Part shown: one piece after another, positions 12,831 through 26,387 of the stretch
How the letters are laid out: the number at the start of each line of letters is the position of its first letter
Numbering within the stretch: the first letter of the stretch is position 1
DNA from: Panorpa germanica
Lineage: Eukaryota; Arthropoda; Insecta; Mecoptera; Panorpidae
NCBI GenBank assembly: GCA_963678705.1
Contig: OY783218.1
Coordinates: 6,458,152-6,522,151, forward strand
Direction: 5' to 3'
DNA length: 64,000 bases
Position numbers and translations under genes: made by a program
The notes under the pieces: generated by a model
What the model was told of the DNA's origin: nothing
The model's database searches: none
Seen by the model: the letters and a program-made list of their open reading frames with translations, nothing else

Positions 12831-13144
12831 TAATATTAACTAAATTTTCTCGTTTATTAAAAATTTTATTTTATTATTAAAAAAATAAAAATTTTAAATA
12901 AAGGGAAGATTATTTAAAAATATTTTTTTAATTCCAAATTAATTAATTTTTTAAAGAAATTATATTATTTAATTTAAATTAATCAAAAATAGAGAATAAC
13001 AAATTTATTTATTTAATTTTTGAGGAATTATTAAAAAATTGTATATTCAGAATAATAATTTTAAATATAATAGGAAGATATTTAATAATTATTTTAAATA
13101 CACAATTTTACGGCTAATAATAAAAAATTAAATTAATTAATTAA

Positions 13145-13795
13145 AAAAAATACTATTACAAATACTGAAAAAAACGGAATTGCGACAGAAAGGGCAGAAA
13201 TAAGAAGTGAAGAAGGCAGAACTGTGGAAGACAAGCTAAGGAGCAAAGACAGAAAAATACAGCAGCAGGAAAGAACGGAAAAAAAACGTAATAGCAAATA
13301 CGATGAAAGATACAAGAGGATTTCAGACAGAGAGATACCGCAATACATACGAGAAAAAGAAACAACGAACATAAGAAAGATCGTAAGATTTAGATTGGGA
13401 AACGAAGAGAAAGCCAGCAGATACTGAGAAAATAGAGACGAAAGGATATGCAGGGTTTGCGGAATAGAGATAGACGATGGAGTACATTAAGTAGTCATGT
13501 GAGAAAAGAGTAAAAAGTGAAAAGCAGATTGTGCGTTTATTAAAGGGAGGCAGTGAAAGAAATCGGTGGATGGTGAATATAAAGAGAAGGAAGGGAGGAA
13601 AGAGAAAGAAGGGCAGAGTAGAAGCACGTGGGAGAGGCAGAGAAGCAGAACGCGTTTAAATTTATCTGTTTTGTTTATATTTTTCTTTTGAAAAAAGTGG
13701 AAATAGGTAGACAGTATGTAATTAAGCTCAATGATATGCAATTTATGCAAATGCAAAAATATTACAATAAAATAATAATATTAATATAACTAATT
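13145..13795 (+). pseudogene. Purine-rich LINE tail with CR-CG finger, copy 1
   Basis: Frame 13224-13427 reads I-R-K-I-V-R-F-R-L-G-N-E-E-K-A-S-R-Y, continuing past a stop into ERICRVCGIEIDDGVH. This is the C-terminal finger (C-x2-C...H) of a LINE group common in insect genomes. The 3' untranslated part, with CGTTTAAATTTATCTGTTTT and a terminal ATTACAATAAAATAAT, matches the copy ending near 42945. The open frames on the opposite strand are shadows of this purine-rich strand. Confidence 0.7.
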
Positions 13796-15354
13796 CATTT
13801 CCACATTAGTCTGGAGTATATGAGGTTAAAGCAGTTTGCACTCAAATTAATGTAATTATTAAATTTCATGTACGTAATAGCCAAATTATTATATTCATTA
13901 AAATAATAAAACTGACGAACGGATTGGCACGGTACAAATAGCTGTGCAATTAATTAAATGATAATATGATATTCCATATATACACTAAACATACTACATT
14001 ATAATATGAATAAATAATAATCAGTTTCCAGTCCGCCGCATAATTTAAGTGAGATATTTTTATTTTTGGGACACTCTAAATAACTGAACAATTGTTTGGT
14101 TTAATATTTAATTTGATGGCAAAGCATTCTACAGAAAAAAAAACATAAATCAATTTATAAATTATATATTTCGTTTGTATTCGTGAGCATAAACACAAAT
14201 ACTTACACGTATTTGTTTATGTATGCGAGCAATGTTGATTCAGAATATTCAATACATAGAACGAAAATAAAATACTTGTACTAAAATAAATATATCACTA
14301 CTTAATGAAATTGGTTTATGTACCTACACGTTGTCTGTTTTTGTGATACACTATCGGGAAATTGTGAAGAGTAGAACGACGAAGCGTGTTCTGGGTCCGA
14401 TTCCCACAAGCAGATTTATATTTTTAAGATTTGAGTGTTATTACATTTAAAAGATTAACAACAATGAACTGACCTAGTTAATATAATTTTTATTATTAAT
14501 TTTCTGTTTTAATGAAATAATCTATTATATGGAGTCATGCAGAAATAGGAATAGAAAATAAATATAATAAAATAATACGTGCAAAATATAATGATGATAG
14601 CTTCATGCTGTAACAGGTGGAAGATGGAAACTTATTCATTGAAAGAAAAGGAAACAAAGTAGATAAAATAAATTTTGTTGATAGAAATACTTAAGATGTA
14701 AAGCTTAAGCTTAACTTTAAGATTTAAATTCCTAATACAAAGTTAAAAATTAATTAATTCTGGTAATTTGGTCACTGATAATCTACTCAACTGATCTACA
14801 CCTGGTCAAGTTTAATTTTAGGTCCAGAATCCAAAATAATTATTAGTTTTGGTCTATGAGATCTAGTTTTTCATAAAAATTTTAATATTTTTGGTTAATT
14901 TGATGAAATTGTTCAACTTCCTCTTTGGAGACCAAAGTAGTTGTAAATTTCGTGGTATTTTATGGCTTTGGAGCAACTAAGGCTCAGCATTGGGTTAACC
15001 GAAATTGACCTCTAATTGACAAAAATGTCATGATTGAAGAATTCAAGGAGAAATGTTTGTTGATTAAGTATTGTTTTGGTTGAATCATAACATTTGTAAC
15101 AATAAAATGCTTATTTCGGTCTACCCAGTGTTTATTCTTGATGGCTCAAAGTCATAGGAAAGAAATAATTTTTGTATTTTCACTTTGCTGTCAATGAAGA
15201 AGTACACTATTTTCACCAAATTAGCTAAATCAATTAACCTGTATCTCTCTAAACTGATATTTTTAGAATCAGGATATAAAACATACCCAAAGTAATTTTT
15301 TACTTTTTTGGCACCAAAATAAAATTTGATTTTAATTGCATTTAGGACGCGTAT
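13796..15354. other. AT-rich non-coding DNA
   Basis: Mostly featureless. Around 14340-14400 there is a weak B-box-like GGTCCGATTCC, possibly an old SINE, but no A box can be placed with confidence. Confidence 0.45.
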
Positions 15355-15395
15355 TGAGGTTTCGTCCAGTGCGCCCTTAATATAATTACGCCACT
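15355..15395 (-). mobile_element. Isolated hAT-like terminus
   Basis: On the minus strand the sequence begins CAGTGGCGTAATTATATT, resembling the CAGTGGCGTA-type ends of insect hAT MITEs. I cannot find the matching opposite end, so the element's other boundary is unknown. Confidence 0.35.
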
Positions 15396-15970
15396 GGTTA
15401 TATCACATGTAGTTTTTACCGTATAACTAATGTGGTAACAAGATATAACTTCTGGGCTAATGACGATATCATATTCTTGTCAACAAGAACTTGTATGACG
15501 TCATAGTTAATCTTCAATATAAGTTTATATAGTTAAACTACATTTAGGATTACACAACAATTGAAATTTAATAAGGTACAAGTAAGTTGTGCTTTCGTTG
15601 AGTAAGTCTCAAGAAACTTTGTCAAGTAATAGGTCTTATAATCTGTTGCAAACAGTAAGTATATATAAAGTTATTAATCAAAGAGTTATGTACTATCAAC
15701 GTAATATTTACATAGCAGATATGTTTTAAGACAATGTTACTTCATTAAGGCAGGTACAACTGTCTGAGAGGTCAAAATGTATTTTTAAAAGTATTTGCAG
15801 CTAAAGTAATGCTTCTTTTTCATTTATTGAGATCGAGAATACAGTTTCTGTTTTCGTGTATCACAATTAAATACCAGTAAAAATCGTTTTTCTATATTAA
15901 ATACATTATACTTCAAAAATGCTTTACAAAACGTAATGGTTTCCTAATTTACTATGTGAACCATCTCTTA

Positions 15971-16334
15971 AATGGTCGTGTGACATTTCTATAGAACTAT
16001 CCTATATTGATAAAGTAGGTTGCCAGAACCTCAAATATCCAATTATTTTTTAATTTTAACTCGCTTTATTTTAGGAGATATTAACAATGAAAAAAGTAAT
16101 TTTTTCCTTAAATTATTAAAGGTATCCACGTTATAGAAAATTCCAATACATAGTACATCACATGTAGCAAATATATCTTTTATACAACAGAGATAACGAA
16201 GGTTGTTAACAAGTTAAAATAATTTCGATTATTTATTACTATTTATTTCTTTTAAAACAAGCGGCAAAACTGAAATTCAAATTTGATACTGCTATAACTT
16301 TACCTAAACCTCAGAAATGAGTTCACAAGCCTAT
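15971..16334 (+). mobile_element. GGGCTTGTGTCC-family MITE, diverged short copy
   Basis: It aligns with both ends of the family but is diverged and shortened inside. It begins AATGGTCGTGTGACATTTC and ends GAGTTCACAAGCCTAT, with the shared CTATATTGATAAAG-like and AACAATNAAAAAAGT blocks between. It carries ACAAGCGGCAAA, which it shares with the diverged copy at 24523-25290, so these two form a subfamily. Confidence 0.6.
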
Positions 16335-16689
16335 AAAGATGGCTATCAAAACCTTAAATACCTAATCACTATCATATTATATTAACAATCCTTAAAAGGA
16401 AAACAAAAATGTTTCAATATTTAAATTTTCAACATTTAATAACAAAATCATCGGAATCATCGACTAGGATTGACCAGTTCCTAAATAAAATTTCTCGCTC
16501 TTTTCCCAAACAGGTTTCACCTCACATAAGTGCACAATTTTCTGGGCTTCCTGGGACCACGGTACTTTTTTTGTCCTTTATTATTACATTTCATTAATTA
16601 CATACCTACATTTTGTTTATTACATACTCCACATCCTGTATATCGTCAAACATATCGGATACCTTGGATATCTTAGTAGTTCCTGCATA

Positions 16690-16890
16690 TTCGTTGGCAA
16701 CACCACTTCGTTTTCTACAATGACTATATAAATTATTTCTGCAGACCTTCGTTACTCTGCATTTAAAATTAAAAGCTCTGGATCTGCTACTCCTCCTCCA
16801 CAGTTACACGTATCTTCCTGCACCAAGTGATGTCTTCTAAAGATGAGATAAGTGACAACACTCTTCTAGGACCTTGGGATTTCCACCACC
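16690..16890 (-). pseudogene. Possible LINE finger remnant
   Basis: The minus strand reads H-H-L-V-Q-E-D-T-C-N-C-G-G-G-V-A-D-P-E, which resembles the C-x-C-G...E/D segment of LINE C-terminal fingers; the following histidine and cysteine are not preserved. It is short and broken and could be coincidental. Confidence 0.35.
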
Positions 16891-18546
16891 AACAACGTCC
16901 GCACACCGAAGACCAAACCAGAATTAAATCCTAAATTTCACAAATTTATTTCATTCTCAAAACGGTACTTCAATGCTTCTAGAAACTAGATAAATAAATT
17001 TGAATATAATTTGGGTAAAATGATATAACACGATAATAATCAGCAGAAGCATCTCCATTACAGAACCCAAAAGCAGTGGTTATTGGTTCCACTATTGCAT
17101 TAATAATCCTAATACAACAGAAAGAGAGAGAGAGAGGATGACATGGATAGTGGTACCTAATATTATGTAAAACATATCTTACACACCACGCTCTTATCTC
17201 TAGCGATTGTCTTCTCCTGGTTTGTGTAGCTGAGCAGTTAGCGATATATGAGAATGTGAGACACCATAAAAAGTAATGTGTTTTGTTTATACCCCTTGAG
17301 GGAGTTGCCTAGTAACTAGATTAATAATTCCGCGTTTTATGTATGACTTCAATATTTTCTTCCAATTTTCTTTTAATTTAAATATAATTTTGTTAAGGAA
17401 AACCTATATTTTATATTATTTGTGTAGGTTGTATGAGAAAGTAAATTTGAAATATGACTACGACAAATATAACCCGGGGTCATGATACAGACTTTTCTAC
17501 TTCATATTCATACAAACATTTTTTCGTATCGTAGTAATGTGGAATAGCCTGGGTACAATTTGAGCAAGATTTTTCGAAGCACGTTCTAAGTCACAGGTAG
17601 GAAATACATTTGGGTACGTTCAGGAAAAGAAATTTCGTATTTTAAACTTAAGTCTATGAGTTAGGGTAATTCACTTTTTTTCTGAAACGTTCGCCTCCGT
17701 TTTTAATCCAAAATGCCTTCGAAATGCTCTTCTTTTTTGTCCCTAAGTCATTATGTATCGCCCAAATGTCGATTCCTATACTAGATTGAGTTCTAGAATA
17801 TTGTATTGTATTGTACGAGTATTTTATACGCTTCGGATCTAAATTGTTTGTAGGATTAGCAAGAAATTTTGTAACACTAAACACCTCTTCGCTACTTATA
17901 ACAGATTTAAGGATTAAAGCCATTTGGTATTTGAGATGCATCCTCGTTCATGGCGTCAAATTATAGAAAATGTAGTGAAAAGTAGCCCAAATTTGAAGAT
18001 TGTATATAACATTATGCACAGTATCAATGGCAATTAAAACATTATTAAATGAATTAGAATCGAAATGTTATCAGCAGAAAAGGTGAATAGGACTTTAAGG
18101 GAGGAGATAGGAAAAGAAAAGCGAAGTTTAATTCAAGTAAAGATGGGGAAGAAGAGGAAGACGACAGAAAAATAACGGAGAAGAGAAAAGGGATTAGCCA
18201 AAAGAAGCAACCAAGGAAATCACAAAGATGGTTTATGAAGAACGATACTAGACAAGACGAAACCACATGGTGGGTGAAGATAATTGTAGGTATAGAGAGG
18301 GAGAGATGTTATGTAATCGTTGTAGTTTAATGTGGAAAACAGAGCCATGGCCCTAAGAAGCTCGTCAAATTATGATAAAAAAAAAGTATTAGAAATTTCG
18401 AATGTGTTAGTTTATTTACGAAGCAAAAATAAAAAATTGGAGTGTTGGACTCCCTAAAACACGATTTCCTGCAATGCGAATTCATTCAACGCGATAAAAA
18501 TGCTTCAATTTTTTTTTAATAACAAATATAATAATTTTAACAATGT
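16891..18546. other. Mostly non-coding, GA-rich patches
   Basis: There is a short GA microsatellite near 17110-17128. A purine-rich block at about 18060-18330 may be an eroded LINE relative but lacks a diagnostic motif. A 95-codon minus-strand open frame at 17654-17941 has reasonable amino-acid variety but matches no family that I know, and a stop lies just upstream of its ATG. I do not call it a gene. Confidence 0.4.
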
Positions 18547-19174
18547 AATGGGCTTGTGTCCTATGTCTTAATTTCTACAAAAGTGTACAATATATTGATA
18601 AAGTGGGTTATTAGAACCCCAAATTATTTTTTAATAACTCCTTATATGTTAAGAGATATAAACAATTAAAAAAGTCATTTTGTCTCTTTAATTATTAAAG
18701 GGATTCAACGTTGTACACATTCCAAGTGCATGTGACATCACAATCCTTGTGTAAGGTTACCAACAGCTCATAAATCTCTGCTATATGTATTTATACATCA
18801 AAATATCAAATATTATTTACAGCTATTTCAAGGAACAATCAAATTTCAATATTATGTCAGCTTTAGCAGGGTTAAATAAAATAAAAACTTATTATTCTTT
18901 GATTTGACTTGATTATTTGACTACCAACAGCTACAGAGCATTACCACAGCACTGACCTACTCAACAAATAACTGACGTTAAAATGCATTTCACGTCATAA
19001 AAATATGGCCGACCATTTCTAGCGCTTAAACTACAATTCAAACTTTTAATTGCTATATCTCCGTCAATATTTAGATATTTAATAAAATAGACACGCCAAT
19101 ACAATGTGTATTAACACCAATTTCAATCAACAATTGAAAAATCGACTTCTAAGAAATGAGGACACAAGCCCATT
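18547..19174 (+). mobile_element. GGGCTTGTGTCC-family MITE, full-length
   Basis: A 628-bp element running from AATGGGCTTGTGTCC to GGACACAAGCCCATT, which are exact inverted repeats. The interior is AT-rich and non-coding and is shared at high identity with the copies at 26388, 30810 (inverted), 46056 and 53343. No consistent target duplication can be assigned. Confidence 0.85.
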
Positions 19175-22158
19175 GTTAATTTGCTGTTAAGCAAAAAGTA
19201 TTATCTATTTCTTCAATCAACCATCCCAGTGTGCTTCCACATATACCCTTGTATATGTATATCATTCACTAGCCCAATATTTACTGCATGTGAATAGAAA
19301 ACTCAATATATTTCTATGATTGCTAATACATAAAATAAAAATAAAAATATGTTAAATTGATACATCGTGCGTGATACATAGTCATATTTTTCCTCTTTTC
19401 CCGACATTCTTAGATATTTATAAATATGACTCTCAAACTATGGTTCCAAAAACTAATTTTTTATATATCACCATCAAATATTTGTCTTCTGCATGATTAA
19501 CTTCAGTAAGCGCAGATTGAGAGTTTCAGTTTTAATAACATTGTCAAAACAAAAATAATACAATAATATAATATATACCGTTGTGTACGATAACAAAACA
19601 ACGATATGAAATAGAACATCATAACACATATCCACAAATCGAAAACAACGACTATTCCCGCTCCTCCCGAATCCGCTAGTCCGGTGAATAAATCCAAACA
19701 CGAAAATAACAAATACCATATAAAAACATTGATAATAAGAACTCAAAACATTTGCAATTGTACCTCAATATAAGTTAGTTCATTCAAAAATATAAATTTG
19801 CAAAAGCATTTATTTAATTATATAAATATTAATTATATTATTTGCGTTTGAAAATCTGCTTGAGTATACACAAATATTTAATATTGATGCACTTATCACA
19901 CCACAAATCCTGTTTGTTTAAATACATATTGTAAGCTTACTTATTCGCTAATATACTCGTATATTTAAACGAGAAACTTAGTATGTGTGTTAGAGAAGTG
20001 TAATTTAAAGAAAACATGGATCAGAGCCCATTGTAACAAAGCGTCTTTGTCTAAGAGTAATCGACCATAAATATTTTAACAAAAACATGCTTATTACAAG
20101 GAAGAAAACTTACCAATAGACGTCAACACCTGAAGAAGCTTCTTCTACATTAGTTTTTTTTTATACACAGCAAACTCAATCACACAAATCGCTGTATATT
20201 TTTAAGTTATTTGAATTAATATTACCATACTGAGACATTAATATTTGCAACAAAGATTTTTGTGGACATGGTATGTATGTTTGGAAATAGGAGCATCAGT
20301 ATTAATAAATCTATAAATGGATTTACTAATTTAAGATAATGGGGACTAGGTGATAAGAATAAAGATGTATAATTGTTATTTTGGAATCTAAAGAAATAAA
20401 TGTTTAGAAATTCAAAGAAACAAACCGAAGATAATATAAACTATTTCACAAAAATGTTGAACACAAATACTCATTTCAAACATGCAAATTGAACACTGAA
20501 AGTTAGGTTAGTATAAACTCTTTATTAAGTATAAGTCTTTATAAGGATAATAAATATAATTAAATGTTTAATCAATAAGGTATTTAAACTAGAACTTCAA
20601 ACCCAATTTTTCTTTTATTAAGGAACTATACAAATAGATTCGAGTATTGGAGTAAATCCTTAGCAAAAAATAGTACAAGTTCAATACCTTATTTTGTTAA
20701 ACTCGATGATTAGATGATAACACACTATTATACACATACAATTAGCACAACAGAATCTATTAAAGTTAATTTAAAATATATTAATTAGCACTATTAAACG
20801 ATACGAAAATGAATATGTCACTTTGACTGATTGGATACCAACCACCAAACATTACAGTGATGAAGATGGTATATGGGAACAAGTAGGCGAAAGCAATGCC
20901 ACACATTTATTTTTAATTACATAAATTATAGATTATTAAAAAACAAATTATAGAAAGAGGTTTCGTACATATTTAATTTGCTATTTCAGTTACAAACCGG
21001 TTAATTGTTTAACAAATATATAGTAAAGAACACATAGTCACTAAGTTAAACACTGGGATATGCACTTAGTAAAGTTTTAGAAATAATACATATTCATTAG
21101 TAAATTCATCTTATAAATTATTTAGAACACAAAAAAGGTATAAAATTTCTTATTAATTATGTAATTGTTATTAAAATTAATTAACAAAATAGTACACGTC
21201 ACCTTTTCCACGTCAGCTCCCTTTCTCTTTCCTGATTGGATTGTGACTTTGCTAGTGTTACCAACGCCTAAACATACCACTCATTGCACAGTAAGTTTTT
21301 TGCCGACGTGTTCGTTACGTAAATTGTTTCTAATTATTAATTTTGTTAATTTTTTTATTAATAAATGTGTATATATGTGATTTGTGATGGTTATCCAGTG
21401 TTTAATAACTTTATTTGTATAATTACTTAGAACAATTTCAACGCGAATAATATTTTATCGTACTAATTTCATAAGTTTGAGGTTATAACCCTTTCACGTT
21501 ATTGCGCAATAAGTCGTTTAGAAAATTTAGAAGTCAATACAACAAAAAGTATTCCTTGTTCATTTTAAAGATCTTTAATATATTGATTATTTATTTGATT
21601 AGTCTGAGACACAATCTTTAGTAAAGCAGCTCTCTTTATGTGTCTGTACTAAGTATCTAGGAAACACTACCTGTTGCTATTTTATTATTCAAAATCCATA
21701 TTGCAAAAAAGATTCACTTTCTCTTAAAAGAAAACTTTAACAAGTTTAGTATCCCATACAACACAGTTCTGTTTGTTTCTTAATATATTATCTATTTCCA
21801 ATTCACTTTAATCTTTCAAATTTAGTAAGGTAGTCCATGTTGTTCTGGAGCTTAGTCAAACACAATCCTTTTTGTAGAGTTCATTAAACATTGTGCAATA
21901 ACAAATCTTAAAAATTAAACTATTAGAAATCTAGTAAATATGTTTTCTATGAATAATATTAAACAATCCTTATGACCTAGTTCTGTTCATTACAAACGCA
22001 TGGTGATTTCTTTGAGGATAGGTTTTAAATTATTGTGTAAATTAGAGTGAGTGCAAATGCAGATATAAAAGATAGTGCCTGTTGTAAGCACACTTTAGCT
22101 AATTTAATACTAACAATATGTTGTCCTTATTGTGGTTTAATATTCATATTTGTTGCAG
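19175..22158. other. AT-rich non-coding DNA (possible intron)
   Basis: No repeats or coding signal that I can support. A gtaagt donor-like site at 21290 follows a weak open frame, but no matching acceptor makes a convincing exon. If the exon at 22159 is real, this stretch would be its upstream intron. Confidence 0.45.
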
Positions 22159-22222
22159 ATCCTGTTCCTTGTGTACTGGAAGAAATGAAGCATGAAGCGG
22201 CTTCTGAGACGACTATTAAATG
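22159..22222 (+). CDS. Putative internal coding exon, unknown gene
   Basis: A 64-nt segment is bounded by a good acceptor (ATTTGTTGCAG) and a consensus donor (G|GTAAGT). Only one of its three frames is open. It reads P-V-P-C-V-L-E-E-M-K-H-E-A-A-S-E-T-T-I-K, entered with one nucleotide of a codon supplied upstream and leaving TG for the next exon. Its composition is markedly less AT-rich than its surroundings. I do not recognise the protein. The leftover TG plus the leading G of the candidate exon at 51042 would make Trp, so the two are phase-compatible, but about 28.8 kb lie between them. It could be a chance ORF between cryptic sites. Confidence 0.5.
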
Positions 22223-24522
22223 GTAAGTGCAACAAATATATTTATTGTCCAAGTATCTGCATGCTCCATAAACTTTTACATTAAATTATAACATTTCCAT
22301 ATATGTAGAACTTATTTCTAATTATATTTAAAGTGCTCGTTAGAGTTACAAACTTTTAATAACTATTTAGTAAATAAATACTTTAGATATATTAAAATAA
22401 GTAATATATATTTCTACCTTCATTGTTTTACATTGCAGTACTTATATTTAGATTTTAATTAAGGTAAATTCACTTAATTGTTGTAGATCTAGATCAAGGT
22501 ATTGATATAAAATAATATTTACATCATATTTAGTTATTTCTTCTGAATAAATTGAAGTTCCACACAATGGACATTGCTATTATATAGTATTTTCGAAATC
22601 CATCATCAGTAATAATAGCAAACTCATTTAATACTTGGTATTATATTTTTCTAATACGTGACAGTAAATTAGTATGAATTTTCTTGGCAGATATAACAAG
22701 TCTTTTGGAAACTTACAACTAACTTTCTATATATTCTTTAATCTACACCTTTTATTTTAATTGTTTGAGATATATAGAATGCATTTCCCTTGTGGTCTAT
22801 CATCATAAATGTTTATTTTTATTAATGTTTGGATTATTATTTAAACTTAGTATTATACAAAAATATCTGCATCCTTTGTCGACGCAGGACATTCTGATTG
22901 CAAACCTCTACAAATGTTTGTTTAATTACTGTTATTAATTTGGCACATAATGTCTTGTTGCAACTTCTTGTTGTCAATATATTAGACAATTCTGAAAGAA
23001 ATATATCACTTGTTGATTCGCTCTAAAAATATTTATAAAATATTAAAAAAATATATATATATTATAAAAATACGTTATAATTTTACCTGAGTTTAAGGTG
23101 TTTGCACCATCATTTATTATCATTGAATCATAATTCTTATTGCAGGTAAAAATCTTTCAGACTAAGAGTTTTTATGACATATTCTGTGTGCATGCTAATA
23201 TTTTTGTTGTTCTTTTACACAGTTTGCATACTCTTCATAATCTTTTATAGTACTCTTTATTGTATATGGTTTAGTTGTCTATTTTGTTAGTCCTCATTTC
23301 TTAATTTTCCTCACATTGTTTATATGAGGTATTAATATATTTGTCGGTCTGAAATATCTTTCTTTAAACATATTGGCACAGTAATCAATTTTGTTTTCGA
23401 AATGTACGGTGCTTCTAAAGCTGGAAAAAGAAATTATAAAGTATTTGATTACTACATAGTATTTAATTAATAAAATATAGTAGCTGAACAATCAAATATG
23501 TACATACCCAAGTGAAAACAATATATATATATTTCACTGTTGTACTAGAATTGCTCTGACATTCGGGGAATCCCTAATTTTGAAGGGTTTGTGATAGAAC
23601 GACTCGACTCGCTCTGCAAATTTGGTTTAAAACTGTGAAACAACTATGATATAGTGCAGTTATCGTCTATTAGATGGAATTCATTATTATTTATATCAAG
23701 TGGATACAAAACAGTAGTCGATAAAATAAATTTATTATTTTAATTATTATGTAAATTAATATAAATAAATAAATTTATTTTTTTATATTAATAATTATAT
23801 AAAATTATTTAATCTACCAGGAGGTTCAATTGCCATCTGGCAAGTTACTATAAGACTCAAAATATTTTTTTAAATTTATAGATTTGTAATATTATAAATT
23901 CAAATACGAATAAATATTTATTTGCTTCAAAGCCCAAATACATCTTCAATGAATACTGCTATTACCATAGCTATAGGAAAAAAAGAGCAAAATACAACAC
24001 AAATCGTAGAACTCCAATAAATTCCTTTGATCTTGAACAGTCGGTCTCGGTTTCGGTTTCGGTATCGGTATCTCCATTTGTATTGTGATAGAACGTTATT
24101 CAGTTTTGGTTTCAGTGTGGGTTTGACCAGGGTGAGTGAGTGCGTCTGTGTGCGAGCATTTTTTTAGGGGAAAGCTAAGCATTCTGCGGTGCTTCTTTAT
24201 TCTACCCTTATGTTTGAATAAGAAGCAGTAGTATAATGTTAACAGTCCATTGAACACACTCACGAATTCCGATTTACTATTGTCAGATTCTTTTTATTTT
24301 GTGTTGGTCAACATATTTAGTTTGAATTTTTAAATGTTTGTTTATTCTGCTTTTTATTTATTTATAATTTGCATTACTGTAACGTCCTGACAACTGGGAT
24401 TTATTTTGCTAAGATTTTATTTAATTACATTGAGTAAATAATCTATGTTCAGGAAACATATTTACTATTTTATTTTTGGATGCATTTTTGGTGATAAAGT
24501 TCTGTTTATAATATTATGTCCC
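22223..24522. other. AT-rich non-coding DNA (possible intron)
   Basis: No gene is recognised. A CGGTTT/CGGTAT period-6 microsatellite lies at about 24041-24072. Confidence 0.5.
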
Positions 24523-25290
24523 AATAGGTTTGTGAACTATGTCTTAATTTCTTTCTCTCTTCTTAATTTATAAAACTATATATATATCTTGATAAAATTG
24601 GTTACCAGGAACTCAAATGTCGAATTATAATTTAATAATTCCTTATATTTTAGGAGACATTAGTAATTAAAAAAGTCATTTTTTTCCTTTAATTATTAAA
24701 AAGATCAACCGTTATAGAACATTCCAATACATATTACGTCATATGTAGCAATTATGCCATCTCTTAAATACAGCAGAGACACATACGAGTGTGTGTTTGA
24801 TACGTCGTTTTCTACTAACAGCTGAGTTGTGTATTCCATGAAGTATTATATAACGAAGGTTGCTAAAAACTGCGAAGGAAAAATAATCTTAATTAATTAT
24901 TATAGTCCAAATCACGATAGTTCGGCGGCGACTTATACTTAAAAGAGGTTTATAAGAGCAGTATAAATCTATAATACGATAATGAATTTTATCTTATTCG
25001 TTTCTATATACATTGTAGAAAAATAAGTGAGGCAGTGTTTTTTAGTTATATCGTCAGTTTATACCCCACAACTTGTTTTAAGTTTGAGTCGCCGCCGAAC
25101 TCTCGTAATTTGAACTTTACTACTTATATCTTGTAAAACAAGCGGCAAACAGGGAATTCGAATTTGATATAGCTATAACTGCGTAAACATTTGGATATTT
25201 AAAAAATAGAAACGCCAATATATGTATATTAACATTTATTTCAATCAGAAATTAAAAAAAACAACTGCTAAAAAAGGAGTTAACAAGCTA
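24523..25290 (+). mobile_element. GGGCTTGTGTCC-family MITE, diverged subfamily
   Basis: A diverged relative of the family: AATAGGTTTGTGAACTATG on the left and GGAGTTAACAAGCTA on the right. Conserved internal blocks include TTTAATTATTAAA and ACATTCCAATACATATTACG. It shares ACAAGCGGCAAA with the copy at 15971-16334. It is enlarged by a second, unrelated MITE nested at 24904-25116. Confidence 0.6.
24904..25116. mobile_element. MITE with GTTCGGCGGCGACT inverted repeats, nested
   Basis: About 40 bp at each end form near-perfect inverted repeats: AGTCCAAATCACGATAGTTC on the left against AGTTCAAATTACGAGAGTTC from the right. Both continue with GGCGGCGACT and then an ACTTAAAA block. The element is 213 bp, has no coding capacity and lies inside the diverged MITE at 24523-25290. 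Superfamily unknown. Confidence 0.7.
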
Positions 25291-26387
25291 AGCAAGTTAT
25301 TAATCAAAGTGGGAACAGGAGACGTACGAAGAGGTGAGAGAGATGGAGGTTGTGATCTGCCTCAAGCCCCGGTAGAACATAGACACTCGAAAACCAAGAT
25401 GCAATTGATTTTTCGTGAGATTTAAAAAATGTTACATTGTGACTAGATACATTTGATTTTATTTGTTATCAAAAAAAATGGTAACAATTTGTCTAGATAA
25501 TTTTGGTAACCCTGCGTATTAGTAGTGCTATAGGATTAAAATTGTACTTCTCCTGAGGTTTCTGCTCAAGTGAAATTTTACGTACGAATATCCACAAGAA
25601 TAAAATAGAAAAAAAGGAGTATATTTTTGTCTCGTGTTTACAAAAAATGAAAAAACCACATGGGCAAATTTTTCTATTTTCAATTCTTATTTTGGTATCA
25701 AATTGTGCTTCAAGTATAAGAGAATATACGTCATAGGGCAAGAAAATATAATTGGTCTCACTTTAAATGCAATAGTATGCAGTCAGAGTTTATTGAGTGG
25801 CAGCTAAACTTGTAAGATCGACCTCCCCTGTTTCCCCGTCTGAGACACCCTGTTTTATATGACATAATATCAAAACAGATAGAGAATTCTATTTCTCTAA
25901 CAAGATCACATAACGAGTATAATTTTTACATAAAATGTGAACATGGATCCATGTATTCCTATCCGCATTTTCACACGTAGGGTACGATACACGCACCCCT
26001 TACCCCTACTAGTAGCAGAAGGGGATGCTGATAGCTTTATCTGTTTGTGTCGCCGTTCGCAATAGACCCACCATGGTCCTTTATAAAGGGTTCATAATTA
26101 TGTGTTCATTAAATTTTAATTTATACCTTACAAAATATTTAGTAATTTGCGTCATGCATAGAAGCTATACGTCGTATATCATATGTATAACCAATATGGT
26201 TACATCATTTCTGCATTAGTCGTTTCAACGAGATAATGTATTGATTTTATCATTACCTGTATTTTACGTTTGGATTTTCCTTTCATTTTAATTTTTATAG
26301 TTAAATAAATGAATTTATATATAATAATAAATATAATTGAATATATAATTAAATTCAAAGTTCACAATTCTTTAATGCTTGGGTAGA
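25291..26387. other. Mostly non-coding DNA
   Basis: A GC-richer patch at about 25310-25400 is open in one frame (G-T-G-D-V-R-R-G-E-R-D, later H-R-H-S-K-T-K-M) and ends at a stop at 25423-25425. I do not recognise it and no splice acceptor is convincing, so it is left unassigned. Confidence 0.4.

Noticed and set aside
17654-17941. 95-codon minus-strand ORF with balanced composition
   Set aside because: No family recognised, stop just upstream, no splice acceptor or promoter sign; chance or an old relic cannot be told apart.
21165-21296. Possible exon ending at a GTAAGT donor
   Set aside because: No acceptor gives an open frame with a phase compatible with the exon at 22159, and the translation is not protein-like.
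25222-25425. 67-codon ORF with a GC-richer C-terminal part
   Set aside because: It starts inside a MITE and ends in unrecognised sequence; no acceptor or homology to support an exon.
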